Source: Acidobacteriota bacterium (GTDB lineage Bacteria; Acidobacteriota; Terriglobia; UBA7540). Taken from it: a stretch of 6,430 nucleotides of DNA. The notes beneath the pieces were generated by a model. The model saw nothing but the letters and a program-made list of their open reading frames with translations. It did no database searches and was not told the DNA's origin. Every line of letters starts with the position of its first letter. The stretch's first letter is position 1. A program made the position numbers and the translations under genes. Below, in pieces: positions 1 through 5,677 of this stretch. The stretch covers positions 1-6,430 of the forward strand of contig JAKASH010000182.1 in the NCBI GenBank assembly GCA_021828225.1. The letters are read 5' to 3'.

Positions 1-1
1 C

Positions 2-931
2 TATGCCCGGATGTACGGCATTGCCAAGTCCCAGAATTTTATTGGGGCCAGGCTGTCTGATCTGCTTCTCCCCTCAGAGCCGCAGAGCCGGGAGTTTCTG
101 CAGGCGTTTGTCCGCTCGGGGTACAAGCTCCTCGACCACGAGACGCAGGAACGGGATCCGCAGGGCGGCGTGCACTGGTTCGAGAACCGCGCGACGGGAA
201 TCCTCGAGGACGGTTGCCTCGCCAGAACGTGGATCGTCCAGCGCGATGTCACCGATCGCAAAAGTGTCGAAAGAAACCTGCGCAGACTAGGCGTGCGGAT
301 ACTCATGGTCCAGGAAGAGGAACGTCGGCGCGTGGCGCGTGAACTGCACGACGATTTCAGCCAACGATTGGCGTTGCTGGCAATTGATTTGGAGCAATTG
401 GCTCAACGACCTCCGGCGACAAGACAGGATTGGGATGCCCGTATCCGTGCGATGTGGTCTCAAACTCAAGAGCTGACCTCCGATATCCACCGCCTCTCGC
501 ACCAGCTTCATCCCTCAAAATTAGAAGACCTGGGGCTGGTCCTGGCAGTCCGCAGCTATTGCCACGAACTTACGAAGCAAGGAAAGCTGGCGGTGGAATT
601 CTCGGATGCCAATGTTCCACGATCCCTACCTAATGAAGTCGCCTTGTGCCTCTATCGCATCGTGCAGGAAGCACTGCGCAATGTCGTCAAGCACAGTGAT
701 TCTAAGACCGCTGTAGTGGAATTAAAGGCGGAGGCCCAAGAGATCCAGCTTGAGGTTTCTGATTCAGGCAAGGGTTTTGATTTGGAGGCGGCCAAGGCAG
801 GCGAAGGACTGGGATTAGCCAGCATGCGTGAGAGGGTGCGGAGTTTGGGCGGCGAGTTTTCGATTTGGTCTCGCCCATCCAATGGTACCCGGGTGGAGGT
901 GCGAATTCCTTTTGCATCCACGGAGCCTTGA
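2..931 (+). CDS. PAS/HisKA_3 sensor histidine kinase, 5'-truncated
   Basis: This is the C-terminal part of a two-component sensor kinase. The frame is already open at base 2 and the first residues (YARMYG) look like the inside of a PAS domain, so the true start lies upstream. Counting from Met at base 11, residues 1-83 complete the PAS domain (ending RDVTDRKS). A HisKA_3 dimerisation and phosphoacceptor segment follows at about 98-175, with RELHDDF and the likely phosphorylated His113. The ATPase domain has the N-box around E220 to N224 (QEALRNVVKH), the G1 box at D251-SGKGF and the G2 box at about 264-275 (GEGLGLASMRER). This is the NarX/DegS-like kinase class, which normally phosphorylates NarL-type regulators, and such a gene begins 65 bases downstream. 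No membrane segment is visible in this part. The sensed signal cannot be told. Family assignment is secure; pairing with the next gene is inferred. Confidence 0.95.
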   Translation, partial: YARMYGIAKSQNFIGARLSDLLLPSEPQSREFLQAFVRSGYKLLDHETQERDPQGGVHWFENRATGILEDGCLARTWIVQRDVTDRKSVERNLRRLGVRILMVQEEERRRVARELHDDFSQRLALLAIDLEQLAQRPPATRQDWDARIRAMWSQTQELTSDIHRLSHQLHPSKLEDLGLVLAVRSYCHELTKQGKLAVEFSDANVPRSLPNEVALCLYRIVQEALRNVVKHSDSKTAVVELKAEAQEIQLEVSDSGKGFDLEAAKAGEGLGLASMRERVRSLGGEFSIWSRPSNGTRVEVRIPFASTEP

Positions 932-996
932 GGAGGGGACCCCTGCGATGTAGGAGGCTGGTGCTAAGCCCCCCTTCTGGATCGCAGAGTCATGGT

Positions 997-1635
997 ATGA
1001 GCCGAGCGAAAGTTTTGCTTGCTGATGATCACACCTTATTGCTGGAAGCGTTTAAGGGCCTGCTGGAGCCTGAATTCCAAGTCGTGGGGGCCGTGGCCGA
1101 CGGGCGGGCGTTGCTGGAGGCCGCGCAAACGCTGAAGCCCGACGTCGTTGTCCTGGACATCGCGATGCCACTGTTGAATGGCCTGGACGCGGCTCGGCAA
1201 CTTCGAGGGACGTTGCCTCAGGCCAAATTGATTTTCCTGACCATGAATCCGGACCCGGACATGGCAAATGAAGCGTTACGAATGGGCGCTTCTGGCTATC
1301 TGTTAAAGACTTCAGCTGCCTCGGAGTTAACCAAGGCCATCCGTAACGCGTTGCACGGACTGAAATACGTAACCCCAACTATGAAGCAGGAACTTGAGAA
1401 CGCGTTCATCTTGAACCCTCGCAGCGAAAAGAGACCCCACTTGCTGAGCTCACGCCAGCGTGAGGTCCTGCAGTTACTGGTGGAAGGCAGGCCAATGAAA
1501 GAGATTGCTGGCATTCTCAACGTGGCCCCTCGAACGGTTGCATATCACAAGTACAAAATGATGGCGGACCTTCGCGTGAAGAGCACGGCAGAATTAATTC
1601 AGTATGCCCTCAAAAACAAACTCGTCCCTGGTTAA
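997..1635 (+). CDS. NarL/FixJ-family response regulator (REC + LuxR HTH)
   Basis: This is a 212-residue DNA-binding response regulator, the usual size for the family. The receiver domain covers residues 4-120, with acidic pocket D10/D11, phosphoacceptor D54 (VVLDIAMP), T82 and K104. The LuxR-type helix-turn-helix covers about 149-206, with the typical LSSRQREVLQLLVEGRPMKE start and a recognition-helix segment RTVAYHKYKMM. The ATG at 997 was chosen because the receiver fold starts immediately after it. The frame is open back to an ATG at 865, but that would add 44 non-domain residues and overlap the kinase gene. No strong ribosome site sits at normal distance from 997; the purine-rich GGAGG at 953-957 is too far away. 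The kinase upstream is the obvious partner, probably in one operon. Its targets are unknown. Confidence 0.94.
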   Translation: MSRAKVLLADDHTLLLEAFKGLLEPEFQVVGAVADGRALLEAAQTLKPDVVVLDIAMPLLNGLDAARQLRGTLPQAKLIFLTMNPDPDMANEALRMGASGYLLKTSAASELTKAIRNALHGLKYVTPTMKQELENAFILNPRSEKRPHLLSSRQREVLQLLVEGRPMKEIAGILNVAPRTVAYHKYKMMADLRVKSTAELIQYALKNKLVPG

Positions 1636-1665
1636 AAACGGCGCCCGCATAGTTAAGAAACACCC

Positions 1666-1686
1666 CTGCTAATTTTGACAGTAGTG
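1666..1686 (+). promoter_or_regulatory. Candidate operator with TTTTGACAG motif before the receiver-only gene
   Basis: TTTTGACAGTAGTG occupies 1673-1686 and matches 13 of 14 bases with 2482-2495 upstream of the sortase gene. Its left neighbour CTGCTA (1666-1671) gives an imperfect palindrome CTGCTA-ATTT-TGACAG, against the perfect one at 2475-2490. It contains a consensus TTGACA at 1675-1680, but no -10 box lies 16-18 bases later, so it is not a plain sigma-70 promoter. A protein-binding site is the better reading. A TACATT lies 24 bases after it. Confidence 0.4.
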
Positions 1687-1689
1687 CTG

Positions 1690-1703
1690 CCTTTCGGGAA
1701 AGG
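1690..1703 (+). other. Short hairpin between the two regulator genes
   Basis: CCTTTC-GG-GAAAGG forms a perfect small inverted repeat (effectively a five-base-pair stem with a CGGG loop). It lies 55 bases after the first regulator gene and 39-42 bases before the start of the second. There is no T-run after it, so termination is doubtful. It could be a leader structure or an operator. Confidence 0.3.
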
Positions 1704-1744
1704 TTACATTCAACCCTGAAGCTGGTTCCTGGAGATAATCCTTG

Positions 1745-2200
1745 ATGGGGTCTTCGACTGTGTGCGCCCATGAAGTAAGCTCAAGGCCAAAGGAAACTCG
1801 CTTTCGTGTCCTGTTGGCAGATGATCACGAGGCCATGCTGAAGCGAGTTAAAGCAGTGCTGGAACCTGAGTTCGAGGTCGTCGGCGCTGTCGACAACGGG
1901 CAGGCTCTCGTTCGCACGGCAGAGGAATTGAATCCGGATGTGCTGGTCGTTGACATCTCGATGCCCGTGCTCAATGGCATCGATGCGGTCAGGCAGATCA
2001 TGAAATCGGGTAGCACGGCGCGGGTTATCTTCCTGACCGTGCACGAAGATCCTGATATCGTACCCCTGTGCTTAGACGCGGGGGCATTGGGTTTCGTGGT
2101 GAAGTCGCGCCTTGCTTCAGATCTTATTCCCGCCATCCAATTCGCTTTGACCAATTACAGATTCGTTTCCCCTACTGTGCCCTGGGAGAGCAGGTCGTAG
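1745..2200 (+). CDS. Receiver-only (single-domain) response regulator
   Basis: This 151-residue protein consists of an approximately 18-residue N-terminal extension and one receiver domain (residues 20-140). Pocket residues D26/D27, phosphoacceptor D70 (LVVDISMP), T98 and K120 are all present, so it should be phosphorylatable. It ends a few residues after the domain (FVSPTVPWESRS) and has no output domain. Over 49 residues around the phosphorylation site, 30 match the regulator at 997-1635, so the two are recent paralogues. Start choice is uncertain: GGAG at 1731-1734 lies seven bases from a TTG at 1742 and ten from the ATG at 1745, and both are in frame. No helix-turn-helix remnant is readable in any frame downstream, where stops follow soon. 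It could be a CheY-like phosphate sink or partner-binding regulator, or a regulator that lost its DNA-binding half. Confidence 0.88.
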   Translation: MGSSTVCAHEVSSRPKETRFRVLLADDHEAMLKRVKAVLEPEFEVVGAVDNGQALVRTAEELNPDVLVVDISMPVLNGIDAVRQIMKSGSTARVIFLTVHEDPDIVPLCLDAGALGFVVKSRLASDLIPAIQFALTNYRFVSPTVPWESRS

Positions 2201-2474
2201 AAGCTCTAAGCCTGTCTGCCGCAGTCCCTGGACGCGGAGGACCTCCACCGCCGGAATAAGGACCGTAGCGCAAATCGAAGCCCGTAAACCTTAACCCGGC
2301 ATCTTGAGGAATGCCTGAGCAAATACAAGAAGCAGTTCGCACAAGGACTCGTGAGCCCTCCATCACTTTGGACACCCGTCTATGCCACCTGACTGTCAGT
2401 CCGTGCGCCATCTGCAACAAGTCACGTCGAAAAGAACACCCACATGAACAACTGGGCGGGGAGTTTACCTTTGC

Positions 2475-2495
2475 CTGTCACTTTTGACAGTTGTG
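2475..2495 (+). promoter_or_regulatory. Perfect palindrome CTGTCA-N4-TGACAG, candidate operator
   Basis: CTGTCA at 2475-2480 and TGACAG at 2485-2490 are exact inverted copies with a four-base spacer (CTTT), the typical layout of a dimeric regulator's site. The motif continues with TTGTG, so 2482-2495 matches 1673-1686 in 13 of 14 bases. TTGACA at 2484-2489 is followed 24 bases later by TATAAG (2514-2519), too far for a normal promoter but the same spacing as at the 1675 copy. It lies about 230 bases before the sortase start. Confidence 0.45.
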
Positions 2496-2711
2496 ACCAA
2501 TCGAAGCTCCCGCTATAAGTAATATCGAACTGATCGCCAGTCTGCGTTGTATAGCATGACACTCCTCTTACAGTGTTCATGCCGTGCCTGCAGTGGGTAA
2601 GACGATTCCTCAAGGAAAACATCTCTGGCGACTCTGCACGGGACGACCGGTAGTACAACAGGGAAAAACAACTGCCGTACATCGGGAAACTTAGGCGCCT
2701 TGACTCAACAC

Positions 2712-2716
2712 GGAGG
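2712..2716 (+). promoter_or_regulatory. Strong ribosome binding site fixing a TTG start
   Basis: GGAGG lies eight bases before a TTG at 2725. This is the only strong Shine-Dalgarno match near the start of the sortase frame, and it fixes the non-ATG start codon. The next in-frame ATG codons lie at or beyond the end of the membrane segment. Confidence 0.75.
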
Positions 2717-2724
2717 AAACTCGG

Positions 2725-3480
2725 TTGGTAAGCGAGCACGAACCAGGACAATGGATTACGGAAAGGGCAATTGGCATCTTCGGTCGTTGCCTGATGGTGA
2801 CGGGTGCAATTCTGATTGGGATTTACGTACTGGCTCGTGTCCACAGCGTAGTGATGTCGCGGATGGCCCTATACCAGTTTTCACAAGCCGAGCAGAAGAT
2901 GCCGGCTCCAACTACGGTTCTTAGCTCCCCGCAGGGTACAAAGTCCAGCAGCAATTTCTGCCTGTGGTCGATGAAACGCATCACGGCCTACGAGGAAAGC
3001 TTTTCCAAGCATTTCTCCCCTCCCCAGGCCGTTCTGGAAATTCCCAAGATTGGTCTCAGGGTACCCGTATTCGACGGAACAGCCGATCTCACCTTGAATC
3101 GAGGAGTCGGGCGAATCATAGGGACAGCGCGCCTGGGCCAGGAAGGCAACGTTGGAATCGCAGGTCACCGGGACGGCTTCTTCCGGGGTCTCAAAGATGT
3201 AGTGGTAGGCGACAGGATAGAACTGGAAACACCGGAAGCAAGAGAGATTTATAAGGTGGAGCAGATTCAAATCGTGAAGCCAGCGGATGTTCAAGTATTG
3301 GAAAATCGTAGCATTCCGACGCTCACTCTCGTGACATGCTACCCGTTCTACTTCATTGGCAACGCGCCGCTGCGATACATTGTTCGAGCGTCACTCTCGC
3401 ACGAAAGCCTCAAGGGAAAAACAAACACTCGGCTCAATTCAACGCGCAGCAAAATCAAAAATCAGGAGAAAACAAGATGA
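2725..3480 (+). CDS. Class D-like sortase (transpeptidase)
   Basis: This is a 251-residue membrane-anchored cysteine transpeptidase. Sortases cleave an LPxTG-type motif between Thr and Gly and transfer the protein to an amine acceptor. A single N-terminal membrane helix (about residues 17-38) is followed by a linker. The sortase barrel runs from about 102 (AVLEIPKIGLRVPVFDG) to 223. The catalytic triad is visible: H148 in AGHRDGFF, C205 in TLVTCYPF, and R217 in APLRYIVRA. TLVTCYPF resembles class D enzymes, but I cannot exclude a neighbouring class. The TTG start at 2725 is supported by GGAGG eight bases upstream. The C-terminal tail after about 224 is basic and probably disordered. The stop codon overlaps the ATG of the LPKTG gene, so the two are almost certainly co-translated and the neighbour is the likely dedicated substrate. 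Confidence 0.93.
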   Translation: MVSEHEPGQWITERAIGIFGRCLMVTGAILIGIYVLARVHSVVMSRMALYQFSQAEQKMPAPTTVLSSPQGTKSSSNFCLWSMKRITAYEESFSKHFSPPQAVLEIPKIGLRVPVFDGTADLTLNRGVGRIIGTARLGQEGNVGIAGHRDGFFRGLKDVVVGDRIELETPEAREIYKVEQIQIVKPADVQVLENRSIPTLTLVTCYPFYFIGNAPLRYIVRASLSHESLKGKTNTRLNSTRSKIKNQEKTR

Positions 3481-4262
3481 AACCAGAACAACTCATTGGA
3501 AGGTCGATCTTCGCCTTGCTCTCGATGGGCTTCTTTCTGGCCTTTACGGTGAGCATGATGGCACAGGTACAGTCCGAAACGACCACAGCGGCCGGACCAT
3601 CGACGAAGGAAGTCAGCGTGGAGCGAGGAGAGGTGGTCTACGTCTCGGGCAATGACCTCATCGTCAGGGGCGAAAATGGGCAAATCATACATTTCGCTAA
3701 TGTTCCTGAAAGTGCCAGAGTCAACGTCGACGGACAGGAACTTGGAATTCATGACCTCAAGGTGGGCATGAAACTGCAACGGACGATTACGACCACCACA
3801 ACCCCAAAATTGATCACAACGGTAGAGAGCGTCACGGGAACGGTTTTCCACGTAACTCCACCCAATTCCGTGATCCTGACCATGGAAAACGGTAAGAACC
3901 AACGGTTCAATATCCCTAAAGGCCAGAAGTTCGATATTGGCGGGGAGATGGTGGACGCGTGGGGGCTCAAACCGGGGATGAAGATCACAGCAACAAGAGT
4001 CACGGAGGTCCCGGAAACCCATGTGGCGGTTGAAAGAGAAGTGACAGGCCAAATGCCGCCTCCGCCCCCTCCGCCGCCCGCGGTTCCGATTCTGGTGGCG
4101 ATAATAAGGCCAGCACCGGCTCCAACTCCAGAACCTGCAGTTGCAGAGGAGGCAACTGAGAGTCTGCCCAAGACAGGGAGCTATTTGCCTGCAATCGGAC
4201 TTCTCGGTGCACTGATGTTATCCTTAGGCCTTGGTCTGCGAACAATCCGGGCGGCCCGGTGA
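3477..4262 (+). CDS. Secreted LPKTG-anchored surface protein, sortase substrate
   Basis: This 261-residue protein is built like a sortase substrate. It has an N-terminal signal segment (about residues 8-29, ending near SMMAQ), a soluble region, a proline-rich stalk with eight consecutive prolines (194-201) and a PAPAPTPEP stretch, the sorting motif LPKTG at 230-234, a hydrophobic helix (about 236-254) and a basic end (RTIRAAR). The soluble part holds two similar beta-rich units at about 51-105 and 119-175, sharing the pattern G-V-x2-V, then ENG, then F, G and LKxGMK. The function of the unit is not recognised. The ATG at 3477 overlaps the sortase stop (ATGA), and AGGAG at 3465-3469 sits seven bases before it. 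Frames open further upstream belong to the sortase gene. The sortase should cleave between T233 and G234. What the protein is attached to is unknown. Confidence 0.9.
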   Translation: MKPEQLIGRSIFALLSMGFFLAFTVSMMAQVQSETTTAAGPSTKEVSVERGEVVYVSGNDLIVRGENGQIIHFANVPESARVNVDGQELGIHDLKVGMKLQRTITTTTTPKLITTVESVTGTVFHVTPPNSVILTMENGKNQRFNIPKGQKFDIGGEMVDAWGLKPGMKITATRVTEVPETHVAVEREVTGQMPPPPPPPPAVPILVAIIRPAPAPTPEPAVAEEATESLPKTGSYLPAIGLLGALMLSLGLGLRTIRAAR

Positions 4263-4304
4263 TCGCGGGCTTGAGACCCGACAAATTGAACACGCATGTC
4301 CGCA

Positions 4305-4348
4305 CCGGCAGACAGGGCCGTTCGGGACCGAATGGTCCTGTTTGTCGG
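4305..4348 (+). terminator. Long 21-bp hairpin after the sortase operon, probable terminator
   Basis: The left arm 4305-4325 and right arm 4328-4348 pair at all 21 positions in + strand RNA, including four G-U pairs, with only two bases between them (in practice a loop of four to six bases). A4304-T4349 adds one pair, and CACGC (4291-4295) can pair with GCGTG (4352-4356). It begins 42 bases after the LPKTG stop. No T-run follows, so it may end transcription inefficiently, or protect the mRNA 3' end rather than terminate. Confidence 0.6.
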
Positions 4349-4428
4349 TCGGCGTGCACGTCAACGAAGCGCTGAATCAGGAAGGACTGAACCACCTGTC
4401 TTTCCAAACACCACCATTGGGCGACTAA

Positions 4429-4445
4429 TATTACTATGTTATATC
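4429..4445. repeat. Terminal inverted repeat, transposase 3' end
   Basis: TATTACTATGTTATATC matches the reverse complement of 5322-5338 in 13 of 17 positions. The TAA of the shifted transposase frame (4439-4441) lies inside it, a common arrangement in insertion sequences. Confidence 0.6.
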
Positions 4446-5282
4446 GTGTCATTGCGAATTCGTTCGAACTTCGTTCCGCATAAGGGACAGAGTCCGCTCG
4501 ATCTCACCAGCCAGGGCTGGATCGCGTGGAGAATCCGTTCCCACGCCACACCAGAAGTTTTTTTTACGCCGCAAGTAAACCGTCAAAATAAACAGATAAA
4601 CAACGGCCGACAGCACCAGGTGGTGATGAAAGCCTCGCCAGGAACGTCCTTCGAAATGATCCAGGCCCAAGTCATCCTTGGAACGCTGGAAGTACTGCTC
4701 GATGTGCCAGCGGGAGCGGCTCAGTTTCAAGCAGCGGGGTTTGGTTGGGGGCCGGTCCAGATGGGCCAGGTAATAGTGATAAGGTTCGGGATCTCCCGCC
4801 GGCCAGTCGACCACCAGCCAGACCTTCTCCAGTTCGCCCCCGGCATGGTGCAACTCATGCTGCAGAAAGACCTCGCACCAAGCCAGACGCGTGCGCCGGG
4901 TCTGCCCTCCGGCCGTCACCCAGGAGCAGTTCTTCCATTCCGGCTCCGGGATTCGGCAAGTCAACTCCGCCAAGGTCTCGGCTGGAGGCTCGCCGTCACG
5001 GACATGACGCCGGACCCGCTTGACCTCGGTCCGGACCTCCCAGTCCCCTCCCTTGAGCGCCTGACCGTCGACCTGCAGAAAGAACTCCATCCCCAACTGG
5101 CGCACCCCGGCACGAAAGGCCGCGTTGATGCCGTAGATGCTATCTCCCAGCACCGGCGCCGGAGGTACTCCGTCGCACCGCGCCTGGCGAAGCCTCTCCA
5201 GTGCCAGCTCCGGTTTGGTGGCCCTATGAAACTGCTCACCACTTTCTTTCCAAAGCTTGGTATTCCAGGCGATGGGTTTCAT
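4439..5282 (-). pseudogene. IS701-family transposase, 5'-deleted and frameshifted
   Basis: The main open frame (5282 down to 4449, 277 residues) matches the middle and end of an IS701-type DDE transposase. It has TKPELALERL (22-31), LGDSIYG with catalytic D47, and WHIEQYFQRSKDDLGLDHFE with catalytic E195, followed by RSWRGFHHHLVLS. Family members are about 400 residues or more; the N-terminal part with the first catalytic Asp is absent, and a stop precedes residue 1 after three codons. At K240-K241 the gene runs through eight A (4558-4565 on the + strand). In the +1 frame after this run the protein reads on with a plausible family-like tail (W-ERILHAIQPWL, then CPLCGTKF) and stops at 4439 inside the inverted repeat. 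The unshifted tail looks unlike a protein. A seven-A ancestor would restore the frame. It is almost surely inactive. Confidence 0.8.
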
Positions 5283-5321
5283 GCCACCATGCTACGCCGT
5301 GCAAAGAAGAAATGCAGCATA

Positions 5322-5338
5322 GACATAACATGGTACGA
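5322..5338. repeat. Terminal inverted repeat, transposase 5' side
   Basis: Read on the minus strand this is TCGTACCATGTTATGTC, matching 4429-4445 in 13 of 17 bases. CTAG (5339-5342) follows on the + strand. Between it and the surviving transposase frame only about 40 bases remain, with a short frame (ATG at 5320, minus strand) that stops after 13 codons. Confidence 0.6.
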
Positions 5339-5433
5339 CTAGGGAAACACTGAGGCGCATTTGCCAGTGTCGACCATAATGAATATAAGATAAGTTATAT
5401 ATACGACATGATCTAATTGATTCTTAAGATATT

Positions 5434-5463
5434 TTGTCATATGCATGATACTTTCGCTACACT
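5434..5463 (+). promoter_or_regulatory. Possible sigma-70 type promoter
   Basis: TTGTCA (5434-5439; five of six consensus bases) and TACACT (5458-5463; four of six) are separated by 18 bases in an AT-rich stretch. If used, transcription would start near 5470 and leave a leader of about 200 bases before the secreted protein gene. Matches of this quality also occur by chance. Confidence 0.3.
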
Positions 5464-5475
5464 TCCCGATCGGAA

Positions 5476-5506
5476 AAAACTTCCTGAGTCCTGTCAAAAC
5501 TTCCTG
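5476..5506. repeat. Direct repeat of AAAACTTCCTG with 20-bp period
   Basis: AAAACTTCCTG occurs at 5476-5486 and again at 5496-5506, exactly 20 bases apart, close to two helical turns. Between them is CTGTCAAAA (5491-5499), the reverse complement of TTTTGACAG seen at 1673 and 2482. The arrangement suggests tandem protein sites on one face of the DNA. Confidence 0.45.
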
Positions 5507-5619
5507 CTCTAGTTGTTGCACGCATAAATAGGCCCTTTCAAATCCATGAATGGGTACGAGTTGGCGAAATATTACGAGTGGCCCAAGTCTTGCTACCAGA
5601 TTCATGAGGACAACAAGTC

Positions 5620-5651
5620 GACTTCGGCCCCAGTGATTTGGTCCCGAAGTC
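5620..5651 (+). promoter_or_regulatory. Leader stem-loop upstream of the secreted protein gene
   Basis: GACTTCGG (5620-5627) pairs perfectly with CCGAAGTC (5644-5651). A 2x2 internal loop and then CCA/TGG continue the stem, leaving a six-base loop. The 5' arm also lies in the ten-base palindrome AAGTCGACTT (5615-5624), so alternative pairings exist. The structure ends 14 bases before the AGGAGG ribosome site. There is no T-run. It may stabilise the message or tune translation. Confidence 0.4.
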
Positions 5652-5677
5652 AGATTCTAAACTAAAGGAGGTCAGCC

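Larger units (their letters stand above)
2201..2724. other. Gene-poor intergenic region before the sortase operon
   Basis: I see no convincing gene in these 524 bases. Near the receiver-only gene there is GC-rich potential secondary structure at about 2219-2251, including GGAGG-A-CCTCC at 2236-2246, without a T-tract. GGCAT (2298-2302) and ATGCC (2311-2315) can pair. A frame at 2288-2392 has protein-like composition but no start codon. The palindromic motif at 2475-2490 is annotated separately. TTCC and GGAA at 2606-2617 form a small hairpin. The region may hold the sortase promoter and a leader of up to about 200 bases, but I could not fix a -35/-10 pair. Confidence 0.5.
4429..5338 (-). mobile_element. 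Decayed IS701-like insertion sequence with internal deletion
   Basis: A minus-strand transposase remnant is bracketed by near-identical inverted ends (4429-4445 and 5322-5338; 13 of 17 bases match, 12 of 14 in the core). Immediately outside are CTAA (4425-4428) and CTAG (5339-5342). Both fit the YTAR target preference known for IS701 elements and may be a target duplication that has since diverged. The element is 910 bases, against roughly 1.3-1.5 kb for complete relatives. The missing part is the 5' third or so of the transposase gene, lost between the right end and about base 5282. With both ends present this looks like an internal deletion rather than a truncated copy. Boundaries are my inference from the end alignment. 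Confidence 0.7.
5343..5677 (+). other. AT-richer leader region before the small secreted protein gene
   Basis: These 335 bases hold no supportable gene and look richer in A/T than the flanks, notably 5375-5460. They contain a possible promoter, an 11-base direct repeat and a stem-loop, listed separately, and end in the ribosome binding site AGGAGG (5666-5671). The minus-strand open frame here (5605-5339) has no ribosome site or recognisable domain and runs into the insertion-sequence end. Confidence 0.5.

Noticed and set aside
865..996. Upstream ATG start for the first response regulator
   Set aside because: It would add 44 residues unlike a receiver domain and overlap the kinase gene. The receiver fold begins right at the ATG at 997.
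1675..1710. TTGACA as a sigma-70 -35 box before the receiver-only gene
   Set aside because: The hexamer is perfect, but there is no -10 element at 16-18 bases. The nearest TA-rich hexamer is 24 bases away, and the same holds for the copy at 2484.
2160..2260. Frameshifted helix-turn-helix after the receiver-only regulator
   Set aside because: None of the three forward frames downstream shows LuxR-type motifs, so a simple frameshift does not explain the missing domain.
2288..2392. Start-less + strand frame with protein-like composition (HLEECLSKYKKQF and following)
   Set aside because: No ATG, GTG or TTG at its beginning, no ribosome site and no recognisable family. It is probably chance, at most a relic.
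2581..2711. Riboswitch in the leader of the sortase gene
   Set aside because: I compared it by memory with c-di-GMP and cobalamin riboswitch cores and found none of their conserved blocks. Only small hairpins are visible.
2422..2844. 140-residue minus-strand open frame
   Set aside because: It overlaps the sortase start and its ribosome site, and its composition is not protein-like.
3462..4171. Two long minus-strand frames opposite the LPKTG gene
   Set aside because: They are shadows of a well supported gene. The glycine run is only the complement of the proline codons.
4296..5342. 348-residue + strand open frame, the longest in the window
   Set aside because: It lies opposite the transposase remnant, whose DDE motifs are clear on the minus strand. 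Its translation shows no domain and it has no ribosome site.
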